From contig JBBDHG010000043.1 in the NCBI GenBank assembly GCA_037951165.1, forward strand, positions 3,530,001-3,594,000: a stretch of 64,000 nucleotides of DNA. The letters run 5' to 3'. Origin of the DNA: Lophius americanus (taxonomy: Eukaryota; Chordata; Actinopteri; Lophiiformes; Lophiidae). Under the pieces are notes generated by a model that saw only the letters and a program-made list of their open reading frames with translations, ran no database searches and was not told the origin of the DNA. A program made the position numbers and the translations under genes. Positions 1 through 12,903 of this stretch are shown in pieces; position 1 is the first letter of the stretch; every line of letters begins with the position of its first letter.

Positions 1-1130
1 TTTAATGTCATTTGTGGAGCCTCTCCACCGCAGCTGACGAGCTCTAACTGCTCTTGATTGGATCATGGAACTTGCTGCCCCTGCTGCTAAAGTGTTCTAA
101 CATGGTCCACAAAACAAAACAAAAAAAAAATCTAGGGCTCTTCAATCCACTGTGCTCTCCTGCGCCGCGCTGAAGATCATTAAGGGTTCTCTATAAATAA
201 ACAGTTCAGGTAGTTGAAGCCCAGGCAGAATACGCCACACTCTCGCTCTCTGCTCCGCAACAACTCTTCATCGTGTTCAGTCCAAAAGAAATCCCAAAAA
301 ATCTGCAAGTCACGGCTCAACCGGCGTGACCTGATGTTACTGCAGGGGCAGGAGCAGAACCGGTGATTCTGGAGAGAAACTCTGGACCCACATTCATGTC
401 AGAAATCTGTTTTAACCCTTTAATGTCCTCGCCGGGGGAAAAAAACGTTATTTTCCCTTTCTTATTTGAATTCTTGGGGGACTTTTTATTATTTAACTAT
501 CTTAGACACTCCAAATAAAATAGATTATTTTAAAGAGTGAAAAAAAAAATCCTACTTATGGAATAACTTCATGACTTAATATCATTAAATGACTGCAAAG
601 ATTTATGAGGAATTTTGTGTTTGAAGAAAAAATATTGAATGTAAAATCAGATTATCTCACTGTTATTGCGGTTACCACAGACGGACAACTCATCTGTTTG
701 CTGAGGCGTGTTTTTAGATTATATCTGGTGATGCTGCTTTCAGCCACTCTCCACCGAGTCGCTGGAACAAATGATGAAGTTATTTAAACATCAACTATAA
801 CTCACCTCTTTAGTTTAGCTTTTATGTAGTGTTTTATCTTTTTTTCCCCCCAAATAAATATTTACTTGATTTATAATGTTATTTTGATCCTGATTATTGT
901 TATCAATTTTTCCAATTTTTCAATTTACTTTTGTTTCTTTGTTGATCCCTTTCACTGTTCCTTGTTTCACTCTATAAATATTATTTTACCATCTATTTAT
1001 AAGCACTTTATTTCATGTAATTTCTCCATTTAAACTGATTATTTTATTTTTAATATTAGTAGTAGAGGTAATCTTATTTTTATTATTTGAATTTCACATT
1101 ATATTGTCTGAACTCAGCAAACTTTTCGCT

Positions 1131-1170
1131 TTGTTCTGAAATGTGCTGTATAAATAAAGTTTGATTAATG
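1131..1170 (+). mobile_element. L2/SINE-type 3' tail
   Basis: The stretch contains GAAATGTGCTGTATAAATAA, the typical end of L2-like LINEs and SINEs that share their tail in fish. The same tail occurs at 16365-16410. Only the last part of the element is recognisable. Confidence 0.55.
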
Positions 1171-1439
1171 GTGGATTTTACTGAGGGTTGTATCAACTTA
1201 CGTATTCTGTTGGGTAACTCCTCACATACTATATATATGTTAAAGAAACAAGAGGGACTGTTTCCGGGTTGTTCTGAGACAACCTCTGGTGTTATTTTGG
1301 CGGGACGTACCCCGACCAACTTTTAGAAATGTTTGCAGCAGGTTCAGTTCAATGTCACACATCTTTTCAAGAAGAGGTAGTGACTCAAAATGAGGGTCAA
1401 AGGGTTCATTCAGGTCCTGCTCAGCCGTTTGGTCGAGCT

Positions 1440-1890
1440 CATTTTGTCATTGAAACATTTGTATCCCTTGACGGAACCAGTTTATAATGTGACCCAGTGG
1501 CAGCATGTGTATGCTAAAGAGTAAGGGGCCAAGGAAGGTGCCCTGATGGACACCACAGGGCACAGGACTCACTAAACACAATCACAACCAACAAAAAAAA
1601 AGTCTAATAAGGTCAATTAGTTTTCTGAAAACAGGCTTAACCAAAAATGTTGCGTTAATTTAATTAAAGTTGACCATTTTACATAAAATACAAAATCACA
1701 TCCTGAAATAATTCTTTAAGTTAGACTTTTTTTTTACTGTTCAAAAAACTGCTTTTCCAAACAACTTGTCATTTTATTGTAAATTTAGACCCCTAAGAAA
1801 ATAAAGTTTATATAAAGAAATAATGTTCTTTAGTGTTTTTTTCTTGTTGTGGACATTAAAGAGGTTAATTAATATTAGTAACACAGGGTT
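1440..1890 (-). mobile_element. Composite repeat copy A with antisense L2-type reverse-transcriptase fragment
   Basis: The minus strand of about 1480-1560 reads GVHQGTFLGPLLFSIHMLPL then GHII, a decayed version of the VPQGSxLGPLLFxxYMLPLG motif of L2-type LINE reverse transcriptases. The adjoining AT-rich 300 bases (to about 1890) resemble those next to copies B and C. No long open frame remains. Confidence 0.7.
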
Positions 1891-2249
1891 AAATGTGAAA
1901 CCATTCATAAAGACGTTCATGAAGCCAGCGGCAGTCTCTTCCAGCACATAGACGGGCTCAAAACAGATCCGTCAGAATAAATGAGTGTCTGGACAGGAAG
2001 AGAATGGTTTTCTGGTCTGGAGACTGACGTCCCTCCCTGACAGCTAACAGATGAATATACTTCTTATAAGTATTATGATATATCAGCGCTGCTGTGTCAA
2101 TTTACTGGTGAGATCACTTTAAAGTCTTATTTTTAGAATGTTTTGGTCCTGAATTGGATCTGGAGTGAATAAAGGTTTGTTCCGGAGCTGAATACCAATT
2201 TATGATTAGTTAAAAAAAAAGGTCCAAAATGAACAAGCCTTATTTAAAA

Positions 2250-2278
2250 CAAACAAACAAACAAACAAACAAACAAAC
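2250..2278. repeat. (AAAC)n microsatellite
   Basis: Seven AAAC units. Confidence 0.95.
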
Positions 2279-5200
2279 AGACACGCTGTTTGGAAATGTG
2301 ATGTTTTACTGCTCGTCCCTGGTTTTCATCTCTGTAAATGAATCTGTCTGGAAACTGATGTCTGCCAATAGAGGAATATACGCAATTATTTGATGGTAGA
2401 TCAGAACTGCTTTGGCAATTTATTGGTCTGATCAATTTCAGTTTATATTACTTGGATATTTTTGTCCTGATTTTAATCTGGGGTGAATAGAGGCTTTCAA
2501 ACATGTTTTTTTTTTCCAGAACTGAAGTCCAATGAAAAATTAATCAAATGTCAAAAGTAAACAATTTTGCTTTTCTAAGGAGGAAAAAATAGCAAACAAG
2601 TTGGTTTTCCATGTGGGTTGAATCCAAAGCAACTGGACTCCTGTTTTAATTGAATTTACTGCTTATCTCTGTTCTTCATCATTCATCTTCATCAATATAA
2701 ATGGAGTTTATTGCGCCGAAGCTCTTTCGGGTTTATTGTGAATGTGAACAGATGTGTGTGTAAGTATGCGTTGTTTTCTAAGCAGTGTTCAGCAAATTTT
2801 GTCGTTTATGTTTTAGCTTGTGCAGCGACAATAAAGTTCTATATTAATTCTGGGTATTTTTTAATTTTGCACAGTTGATGATTGAGTGAGTTGTGATCAA
2901 AAATGTCTTCTATTATTCCCACACATGTTAAGTTTACGAGATCATCCTGAAGACTGATGGATTTTATGGATTCTAAACAGGAAAATAAAGGAGCATTCCG
3001 CTATTTAAAGCGCTCAGAGGCACTTTTAAGCACCATGATGGTGTCTCATAAGATACGGTTGTCGTCTTAAATAACAACAACATGGGTTTGTGACTCGTTT
3101 AACAATTTAATGAATTTTTTTGCAACTTTTCGGAATTATTCATACTTTTTTTTTTTTATTATCATTCAGTAATTTGATCATTTTTATCCATTATTCATAT
3201 CGGATGATTAGTTAAGTCAGATTAGTTAATAATTATGCAAATGTATATTATTATACACTGTGTAAAACCAACAGATGAATTGATTCCACAAATTACCGCA
3301 CCCTTAATTTTGTCCATCAGGGGCACAAAAAATGTTAAATATGATATTATTTAACAACTTAGTAAAAGTAAAAATACAAATATCTGCATCATGATCCGTG
3401 AACATCCTGCGCCTGGTCTGCATGAATAAAAGTGATTTAGCAGTGCTTATTTCTAACAAAGTGCTATCAGTTGGTACATGTTGTATTTATCCGGGTGATC
3501 CCAGCATCATCATCATCGTCATCATCCTCATGACAAACACTACTAAGCTTTTTGACTGACCCACTGAAGTAAACCGATGCACAGATTACCTCAGGAACCA
3601 TCATGTAGTGAACTAGAAGGCCCGCTCATTTTCATGCTGGATGCGTTTTTCATTTGAAGTCACAGATGCTGCAAACAGGTTCATCGTAGCAGCAAACGCT
3701 GAAAGGAGAGCGCAGGATTATCTGGCTCTGTTGGCACACACCTGCGGCAGTATCGCACAATAATCCACAGTCTCTAGGTCGTCATTGTTGGGTTGTTAAT
3801 TTGAGTCAAACAACAGGACCGGCCATCATGGAGGCCAGGTTTGACTTGTTTTACAACAGGCTCTGGGGTCATGAGGTGAAAAATGACAAGGGTAATAAGG
3901 TCTTCAGCGGACTATTGTTTATTCCTGGTATAAATAGCAACCGGGTGTTCCGATACAAACATTTTCTTCGCCACACAATAATTCAATTCATGTGCGAGAT
4001 CCACCGAGCTGTGCAATGTGGTACACGGTGTATGTGAGCGGTGCAGTCACAAGCTGCCAATCAGAGCATAGGACTGCTCTGTCAGGGAACAGCACGGCAT
4101 TCAGTGGCCAGCCTACCCACCCGTTCACTGCGGCGAACCCCTCCAACATGGAGGCTCAGTCAAACATGACACAGCTGGCTTTGCTGCGAGCGGCGGACAG
4201 AAGAGGAAGCGACAGGCAGAGAGCGCTGTCACGCGGCCCGGCCAACACCTTCCCTCTAATCTCATTTGCTTGTTACCAGCCCCATCAGGCTGACCTCGGC
4301 CACCGCAGACATAAATAAAATAAGCCAACAGATGTCTATCAATCCCCACTCCTCCTCCCCTCCTCCCTCTGACGTTGCTTGATCGAAAACAAAAGCCTCG
4401 GTTGCAAACTATTGAGTATCACTTGCATTTGGGTCATTTGGGGGAAAAAAGGACGGTGGGGATGACACAACAAAAAGTGCAAAATGAAACATGATTGTGT
4501 CTTTCTGCTGGTGAGCTGGGTTGGGTAGGAAGCAGCCAGACAAACCTCGTCTTCTGTTCCTGAACCACAGTCGGAGCTAAAAGTAGGGGGAGGACAATGC
4601 ATTTTTGTCTTTCCTCCTCCTTGAAGCTGGCACCGGCCCAGCTCCTGCAGACAACACTGAGCAGATAGATGCAGTCGATAACGTGTTCTCCTCTCTGAAC
4701 AAGACGAACTGGTGCCTGCATGTGCGCCGCCGCCACGCATGGTAACGTGTGCTGCCTTTTAAAAACATTACGCCACCGGTGGACGCCCATTGGCTGATGA
4801 CAGCGGCATGTTCAAGCGCTCCTTGTGCTTTGGCATATGTGATTCTTCCGCAACAATAAGCAATAACTGACTGCAGGACTCAGGGCTAGATTCTGGAGGA
4901 GGAGAATAAGTCTTTATATGCAAACAGAACGGCTCTGATTGACGGTCCACATAATCTCTGGCATACTGTGAGGAAGCCGGGGCAACAGAAATGGGTTCAC
5001 TGACCTTATTTGAACTGCTGTGGCAATTTGAATCAAGCAGTGATTTTCCAAAAAATAGTGACTCAGTGTGCGCCGCTCGCAGTCCGACCGTAGGGTGGGA
5101 ACTTATTAATCTATTAGAGCCTTTATTCAATTTCCCACTCAGCATCTACACGAGTGAAAGTTCATCATCAGCTCAATCACGGGGGGGCAAAAATTAAAGA

Positions 5201-8200
5201 GTGAGTCTAAATGGAAGCCCAGACAGCACCCAAACTAGCCATGCTTAATCTGAGGTACTAGGACAATTTATTCTCATTTTATTTACTCATTTTAGAGAAT
5301 TATAAACAAACCAAGGGAACAGAATATAGTCACATTAGAGATAAAATTCAAAATGGATCAGCATAACTAATTTCTATGTCTCTCGCTCTATCATCAGTGT
5401 TTCACAGAATCATTTCCAATGAAAAGATTTCATTCACACGCATCAACAACAGCCAGAAAACTATATTTTTCAATTATATCTAAAACCATTTTGTTTTAAA
5501 ATGAATACACACAATATCAACAAAAAGGGAACTTTAAATATCCATTGCTATGGCTGGGTAGATTAAGCCACTTCTTTCTTCTGCCACATTAAAGCAGTGA
5601 CTGTAGACTGTTGCTCCTACTATCTGTTACTGCGGTCAGGAGCAGCTGCACCTCAGAAAACAGTAAGGTGTATGAACAACCTACATGCGCATTTCACAAT
5701 AAATGTAAGCATCTTCATGTTTTCCTGTCTTTAACACATTAGCCGGACGTGCACGCACCTCGCCAGCTAATTCAAATGTGCGACCAATTTACTAAACCAC
5801 GTGTAAGTCTTACTAATACATTTATTAATAAGCGTTTAAAATTTAATTTCTCATCCATATCCCCTCCTAGGCTTAGGGAGTTTATTAGAGTCCCTGGATA
5901 AATGCTGATTATTACAACAGAGCAGAGGGGAGAGGGGAGGGGAGGGAAGTGGCGCTCTTGGTGGACGAGTCAGCTATCGCAGTGCATTCTGGGATTTGTA
6001 GTACGTGTGGTGTTTGTGCTGTTTACCAGCAGGCCAGTTGTTATAGAATAGATATTGCATTGTATTATTGAGTTTTACACATGTGCTTTACAGCTATTTC
6101 AACGACATTCCAAGCACTGCAGTGAACTAATACCAACCTTTTTGTCACTAGAAAATATGTCAGGGAGGTAAAAGGCCCAAGCTCCCTACAAAAAGAGTGA
6201 ATTTAGTTGTGTGAAGCAGGTGTTAATGCAAATCTGAGCTCCTGTGAGGAGGTGTTCCGGTGATCCTTACGCTTTAAGCATAAGAAATGATTACGGTAGG
6301 ATTTAAGTCATTCATCATCTGAGCACCACTGTGAGGCTGGATGAATAATATGATGCATTCATTTTACACCTAAAGTAATCACGTTTGTGTTCTTCTATTG
6401 ACTCGGCGATGGGGAGATGATCACGGAGAGGGCAAAGACCGAGCTGAAAATGACTGCTAGCGAGATCCGAACATGCTAATTTGTCTCGCTACTGAAAAGG
6501 AGAAGATTACAGAACTGTGCATTCATTATATACCCCAAATAATCGTGTTTGCATTCTTTCTTTTCTCTTAAGAGCGCACTGAGGAAAAGGTCTGCGCTCA
6601 AACTGGCTTTTGCAGGATCACAAAATGGTGATTTATCAGAAAAGAAGATTACTGCACGTTTTTGAGGGCGACCATGTCAAAGCTGAAAGGCTCCACGCGA
6701 ACCTCAATGCAGAGACAGGAATTTACTTTCGCTTAATCTCATCAAATCTAAGAATTCAAAGCAGCGTCCGTCACAAGCTCACGTTTTCAAACCTCTCAAA
6801 TGACAAATTCACGATCGGACGTTGAAGAAAGTCCCCACGCACAAAAGGAAAAGTAAGTTATTAAAAGATTAACAAAACTTTTTTTCAAAAACTTTTTTTG
6901 GATCCACTGGCCATATGTTGATCAAAGAATTAAATTTATCTTTAAGCCATGTTTTTATTTAAGTGGGCATCATTATTCATAATCTAACCATCTGATTCCA
7001 ATTCACACGCTGGTCCTGAGAATTGATAAGTTGGCACACTACAAAACAGAGAGATCAAACGGACGTGTTTCAGGAATGACAGACGGGCCCTGAGGATGTT
7101 TGGATCAGCAACCACAGCACCGGATGATGAAATCGTCTACTTCTGATATCCACCAATGATGAAGCGGCATCTCTCGCTCGCTCGCTCGCTCTTAAGGGAA
7201 ACCTTTGAGGATTAAAAACTGAGTCATGTAAATGAAATGATTAGACGGCCTCAACAATACTTTTTTTCCCTTCTTATTAAACGACAAATGTACGTCTCTG
7301 ATGTTCTTCTCAGAGAGGATGCTTTCCAGATCGCGGTTGCCAGATTATGTCACCATCCTTTTCTTTGGTGGCGCTTTTTTTTGGGGGGGAGAAAATTTGC
7401 CAGTCTGAATCAAACAATGAATCTGCGACACGGAGAAGTCTAAGCCAAACACGGAGTGTTTTTTGAAGAGTGGGGTCGCGACCTCTGCAGATACAATACG
7501 TGGATTGACAACAATGACAGACTGACAGCTGACACGGCTCGCATTGTGAGGGCGAGGCATGACTACGCAGGAAATGGCCCTCTCTGTGTCAGCACTTGCA
7601 CGCAGAAACAATACCGAGCAGTTCTGTATGGCGCTTTACGTCATGGCTGCACAACCAATAAAGCGTGCAGGGAATTTTCGGGCAACCAAACAGAGGCAGA
7701 TGGAGCATAAAGAATAGCCGCAGGCAAATGACCAGTCCATCTCGAATGGAGCACATTAAACATCTGTGTGGTTACAGTGGGGTTTTTTTCTAAACTGCAT
7801 GTTTTGTTCTTTTTTCAGCAAAGTTACAGCTGCACATAACGTAATGACAATAATATAAGTACGGGGAAGTTCCCCAACGCAACTGTAGCCTGCTTTTCTT
7901 ACACTCTCCGCGGGATCGGATCACCGGTACAGAAATAGAAAAACATGCAGAATTTCTATACAAAATTGGCTGCAAATGTTTTCAGCACTTTTCCATAGCA
8001 CAAGTAAAACACTTAGAGGAAATAGTTTATCTCCCCAGATGATTACAATTCTCTGTACATATTAGTGGATGTATTGGTGTGGCTATGTTCTCTTCCTCCA
8101 CTCAAGCACTTCAGACTGTTTATGGGCACAAAATGGCTGAAAATGGAGTCGCTGATGATGCTCCAGTACACGTCTCTCTTTTTTTTAATCAAATATTAGT

Positions 8201-9395
8201 ATTGTTGAAATTGCACCATAATCTAGTTTAGACTGCTGGTGTGGGCTTTTATTTGGGTACCAGCACTGCACACTGAATGTTCAAACACTGTTCTCCCTCC
8301 ACAAATTTACCCCTTGTTTATTATTTTTTCTGTTCGGCGCCGGCAGGGCAGATGGAGGATGAATGCACGGAAGACAAGCAACACGCTGAAGATGAACTAG
8401 AGATAAACAACAGTGGCAGCAACATTACAAACACAGAACGCAACTACGTGGAGTCTGATTCCATCAATTATAAGAGCTTGATTGAGATTTAATTCAAAGC
8501 TTGGCTTTAATTGCTAATATCAAACTATAATTAAGATGATAAATCATGATTGATCTTATTGAATTAGGGGTTGAAATAGCGGAGAACCTGCAAATTGTCG
8601 ATGTCAGCTAAATAAGTGTTGTTAATTGGCCAACAAGTTTACTTCAGATACTAAAGAACCTGAGTAAATTCTGATCCTAATGACTTTGGTTTATTCCAGC
8701 GTATGGCTGAAGTTCGGGTCAACTTGGAAATTAAAATAAATTATATTATTATACTAGAGAAAAGTCTGGCATATAAAAATGTATATATATTAACTCAGAA
8801 AATATTTTCTTGGATCATTTTGAAATTTTAGAACTGGAGGAAGAACTGGATTGATTTCTGCAAAGGAGTTTTATACTTAGAACACTATTGGGAACTTTAC
8901 CTCCAAATATTTTTTGGGCCAAAAGTTCCTATTTATTTAAGAATATTTAGTCCAAATTTGGTTCATATGAATCAACACAAGGTGCGGTTCTATTTTGTAT
9001 TTATTAAATTTTCTCTAATAGTTCATATTTTACCCACTAGGGGAAGCTCTTTCTGAAAAAGCACTTTTTTTCCGACAAACGCTCATAACCATTGCTCCGA
9101 TTTAGACCAGATTTGGTTTGTATGAATCGACATGAGGAGATCTGTCTGTATATATATATATCCTATTTTACTCTTTAATCACAAGAAAGATTTGTTTTGT
9201 TTTTGTTTGTTTTTTAACCCTGCTCTCAACATAACATTGAGATTCAGGGGGATTGCTTGTACAACGCAGGGGAATAGGGACTTTTCTTGGTTTTCGTCCC
9301 TTCTAGTCTGGGACGACAGCGCAAGCCTAGTTTAAAATTTAAATTCTGTCCATGACTGAAAATGAAACCTATTTGTCCTGATTTTGGCTCAATTT

Positions 9396-9397
<2 letters not shown>

Positions 9398-9427
<30 letters not shown>

Positions 9428-9473
9428 ATGGATGGATGGATGGATGGATGGACGGACGGACGGATGGATGGAT
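9398..9473 (+). repeat. (GGAT)n array
   Basis: About 19 GGAT units with a short GGAC run near the end. Such arrays often grow from the GGAT tails of RTE/Rex3-like LINEs, but no LINE body is recognisable beside it. Confidence 0.93.
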
Positions 9474-12400
9474 CATGAACATGAGAAAAGTGGGAAGCTG
9501 TAAAAAAAGTAATAGTACACAAATAGTGTAATATATACACATACATACTTATGTACCAAAGGGTAAAAATGCAGATATATACACATACAATTTAAGGTAT
9601 GAGTTTGAGATAAATGTAAGGAAAGAGTCTCTGAAGAAGTCCAGTAGTTTTACTCTGCAGGTCTGCAGCACGTTCGACAAACAGTGAGAGACGATCGCGC
9701 TGCAGACGCACTGATCAGGATGAAAGTCGGTCTCCCTCAGAGAGAGATAAGGACACGGAGAGGAGGTTGTGAGAGATGGAGTGAGGGAGCAAATAATACT
9801 AGCAAAACCAAGTGCACACAGGCATCAGCGTGAGTGCTCGGATAGGTCCTAATATCTCCCCATGCAATTCCCCCTAACGCCGTCACACACACACGTCTGT
9901 GCGCACACACGCGGGAGACACACACATGCTCTCACTCAGACTGCATCTGCCGGAGCTGGTGGCTGTAGTTAAATTGAAATATTTCCCGGCGTGTGTCAGA
10001 AGCATGCAGAATGATAATTATGACAGATCTGATTAGGTGGGCCGAGTCGGGCGGCTCCGGGCTGCAGGTGCGACCTTGTGCATTCCTGAGTGTGTAAATA
10101 AAATTAATTACAAGCGTAGGGGGCGCGCAGCGCGTGACATCAGCGCGCACAAGGGGGACTCCCACGGGGGGCACCCTAATGGAATATTTTCCCCGAGTCT
10201 AATAATACAGTTGGTATTGACTTGAGGTAATTAGGGGGATCATTAAAGCGCTTTTCCCGGCGTATTTGCCTGCCTGATCAGATTAGCGAGAATGGGCCTC
10301 AGAACAAGCCCTGTGTGGTCTGTCAGGAGGAGTGGAGACGGTGGGAGAGGGTAAGCTAGCAAACGTTTGCAGCAGAGGAAGAGCTAGCAGGATGGTGTGG
10401 CTGTCACTGGGAGAAGAGTAGCATGTGCTAACAAGCTAGCAAAGAGTGAGGTGTGGTACGGTTGGGCATGTGACGACTGGGCTTAGCACTCGAGGTCTAC
10501 TGGTAAAAGAGGGCGAGTGAACTATGAGAGAAGTCCTCGCATGAAGGCCAACCTGGACCGGACTAGAGAGCATTTGTCAAATAATAATACACCAGAGGTG
10601 ACGGAGAAGAGACAATTTGGAGTCCCGACATTCGGGATAGATGCCCAGTGTGTGCGGCAGGGTAGCAGTAAGGCGAGGAGGAGGGAGTGGGTTGTGCAAT
10701 TGGAGACAGATGGGGTGAGAGGTGGCATGTGAGGCGTAAGTGAGAGAGATGGCAAAGTGCTCTGGGCATGCCCAGAGAGTTCCCGGCCTGCCGCCGAGGT
10801 GAAGAGGAGGGACTGCTGAAACAAGCATTGAGGAGAAAACAGGCTTGTGGGAATTCCACTGTCCATTAAACAATAAGACGAGGGCTCATTTCAGAGGGAG
10901 GGAAGGACTTACCGTTTGCAAGATAATTCATTCGCTAAATTAATTATTCAGACAGCTGGGTCTTCAGTTCAAGAAATTGTGTCTTTAATAATAGAAGGGA
11001 TCTGGCCTCGCCTGTTTCCCATGGCAACCTAATAACCAGCAGGCGCAGGAGATAAATAAATAAATCAATTAATAAACAATCACGGCCCTCTGAGATCCCT
11101 TGGGGTTGTGATATGCTCGCTCTGATCTACCTAATTTGATGGAGAGAGAGGTGTGGAGGACTGAGAACCCATTAAGACATCTTGATGGCGGTCCTGCCGC
11201 AGCACAGAAAGTACAACTTAGGAGAAACAGGGCAAATATCCAGTGTTGCATCAACACCTAGCACGCAAAAGTACCGGACAACATCTTCTTTGTGTCCGTT
11301 TGTTCGTGCTGGGATGTCCTTTAGCGCCATAAGTACAAACCCTTTCATGTAGAACGTGATTTCTAACGCTCTGACCCCAAGATGCGACTCCGTAACAGAT
11401 AAACGTCTGAAGGCTCACAACTAAATGTATTATTATTATTATTATTAATATAGGTTTGTGTCGTGTGTGTGTGTGAGTATGTGGTTGGGTGGGTTATGAG
11501 CCAAAAACTGAGACTGAAGCTAAAATAACATTCGTGCCCCAAAAGGAAATTAGATTTTTTTTCCCAACGTGGTTTCAACTATTTTGTCACCCTACTGTTT
11601 TCGGTGTCCCCAACCGCACCCACCCGTCTGAACCCACTCCCCATCTCTTCAGACCAACTAGGCACCCCCGTATATACACCCCCCCCCTCCGGGGACTGCC
11701 GTGCCAGGCGGGTACAGGGTGACAGATGGCGAACACCAACCTCCCCCATCGCTCTCCCCTTTCCCCCCCACCGTACTGCACCACCCCCCTGCTCGCCCCC
11801 CAAGTGGCGCAGCGGCGGACCAGATCAGTGCCATTCTGTCTCATTAGAGCCTGGCTAATTAGCGTAGCCTCTTCCAGGGGAGAATGAATGAGCGAGAGTG
11901 AAACAGAGAGAGAGAGTGAAATGGCGAGAGAGGGCGGTGTCGGTGTCGCTGACTGGGTTCTGTACTCTTCTGGTCATTGAGGAGTCGGAGGGCTTTGAGC
12001 CCCGCGGTGCGCAGGACTCCCATGGTGCTTGTTTTATGACAGCCGGGACTCTAATTCCATCTCTTGCACAATTCCTCTCAGGAAGCTTTGCGTATGTTTC
12101 AACATAAAAGTCATGTCAAAGGACCGCCCCCCGGCCCGCTGTACCCCCCCCCCCCCCGGGTCGCCTTCCATCGCTCAGCTGAACATTGGCCGCCCTCTTT
12201 GCAAGGCTAGCCAACACAGCAAGCCCCCCCTGTTAGCGAAAATGAAAACAAAGCACAGTGACTTGCTAGATAGTGCTGTGGTTCTACTCAGCCAGTTAAT
12301 AATGTTGACATCGGCTCCATGCCTTCCAGATCGCTTTTGCACCTCTGCAGGCTGAAATGAAATGGGCCGTTTGGCGAATGGAGGTACTTCTGGCAGCGGC

Positions 12401-12851
12401 CTCGCTGGATTTCAACCAGCACGCAGATGTTTTCTCCAAGTCTGACATCTCCTGAAGCTAAATGGAGATGGAGCATTCTTGGAGCGGGTCGATCGGTTTG
12501 AATTATTAAGGAATGGATCATGAATAATGATCCCGATTCTATCAAAGAGTAAATTTAATATTACTCCTGATAAATCAGAGTTTGCTTGGAAATATATTCA
12601 TGCCCGCACTTGTGGTGAGTATGAAGCATTACGTTCTGGTAAAGTAATATGGCGTCTGTGCTGAATGTGTGGCGGTGAAGGAGTGATTGAAATGCAGGAT
12701 CGACTTAGAGAGGAGGGGGCGGCTGAAGGGTGGCAGTGGCCTGCTGTGGTTACGAGCCCTCAGAGGGGACAGGATGGCTGCCTTCCAGGAACCCCCCACC
12801 AAATACATTGAAATGTGCCAGCATATAAACCCAGATTGGATGCACAGAATA

Positions 12852-12903
12852 CCACACACACACACACACACCCACACACACACACCCACACACACAAACA
12901 CCC
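12852..12903. repeat. Imperfect (CA)n microsatellite
   Basis: CA units interrupted by CCC and AAA variants. Confidence 0.9.
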
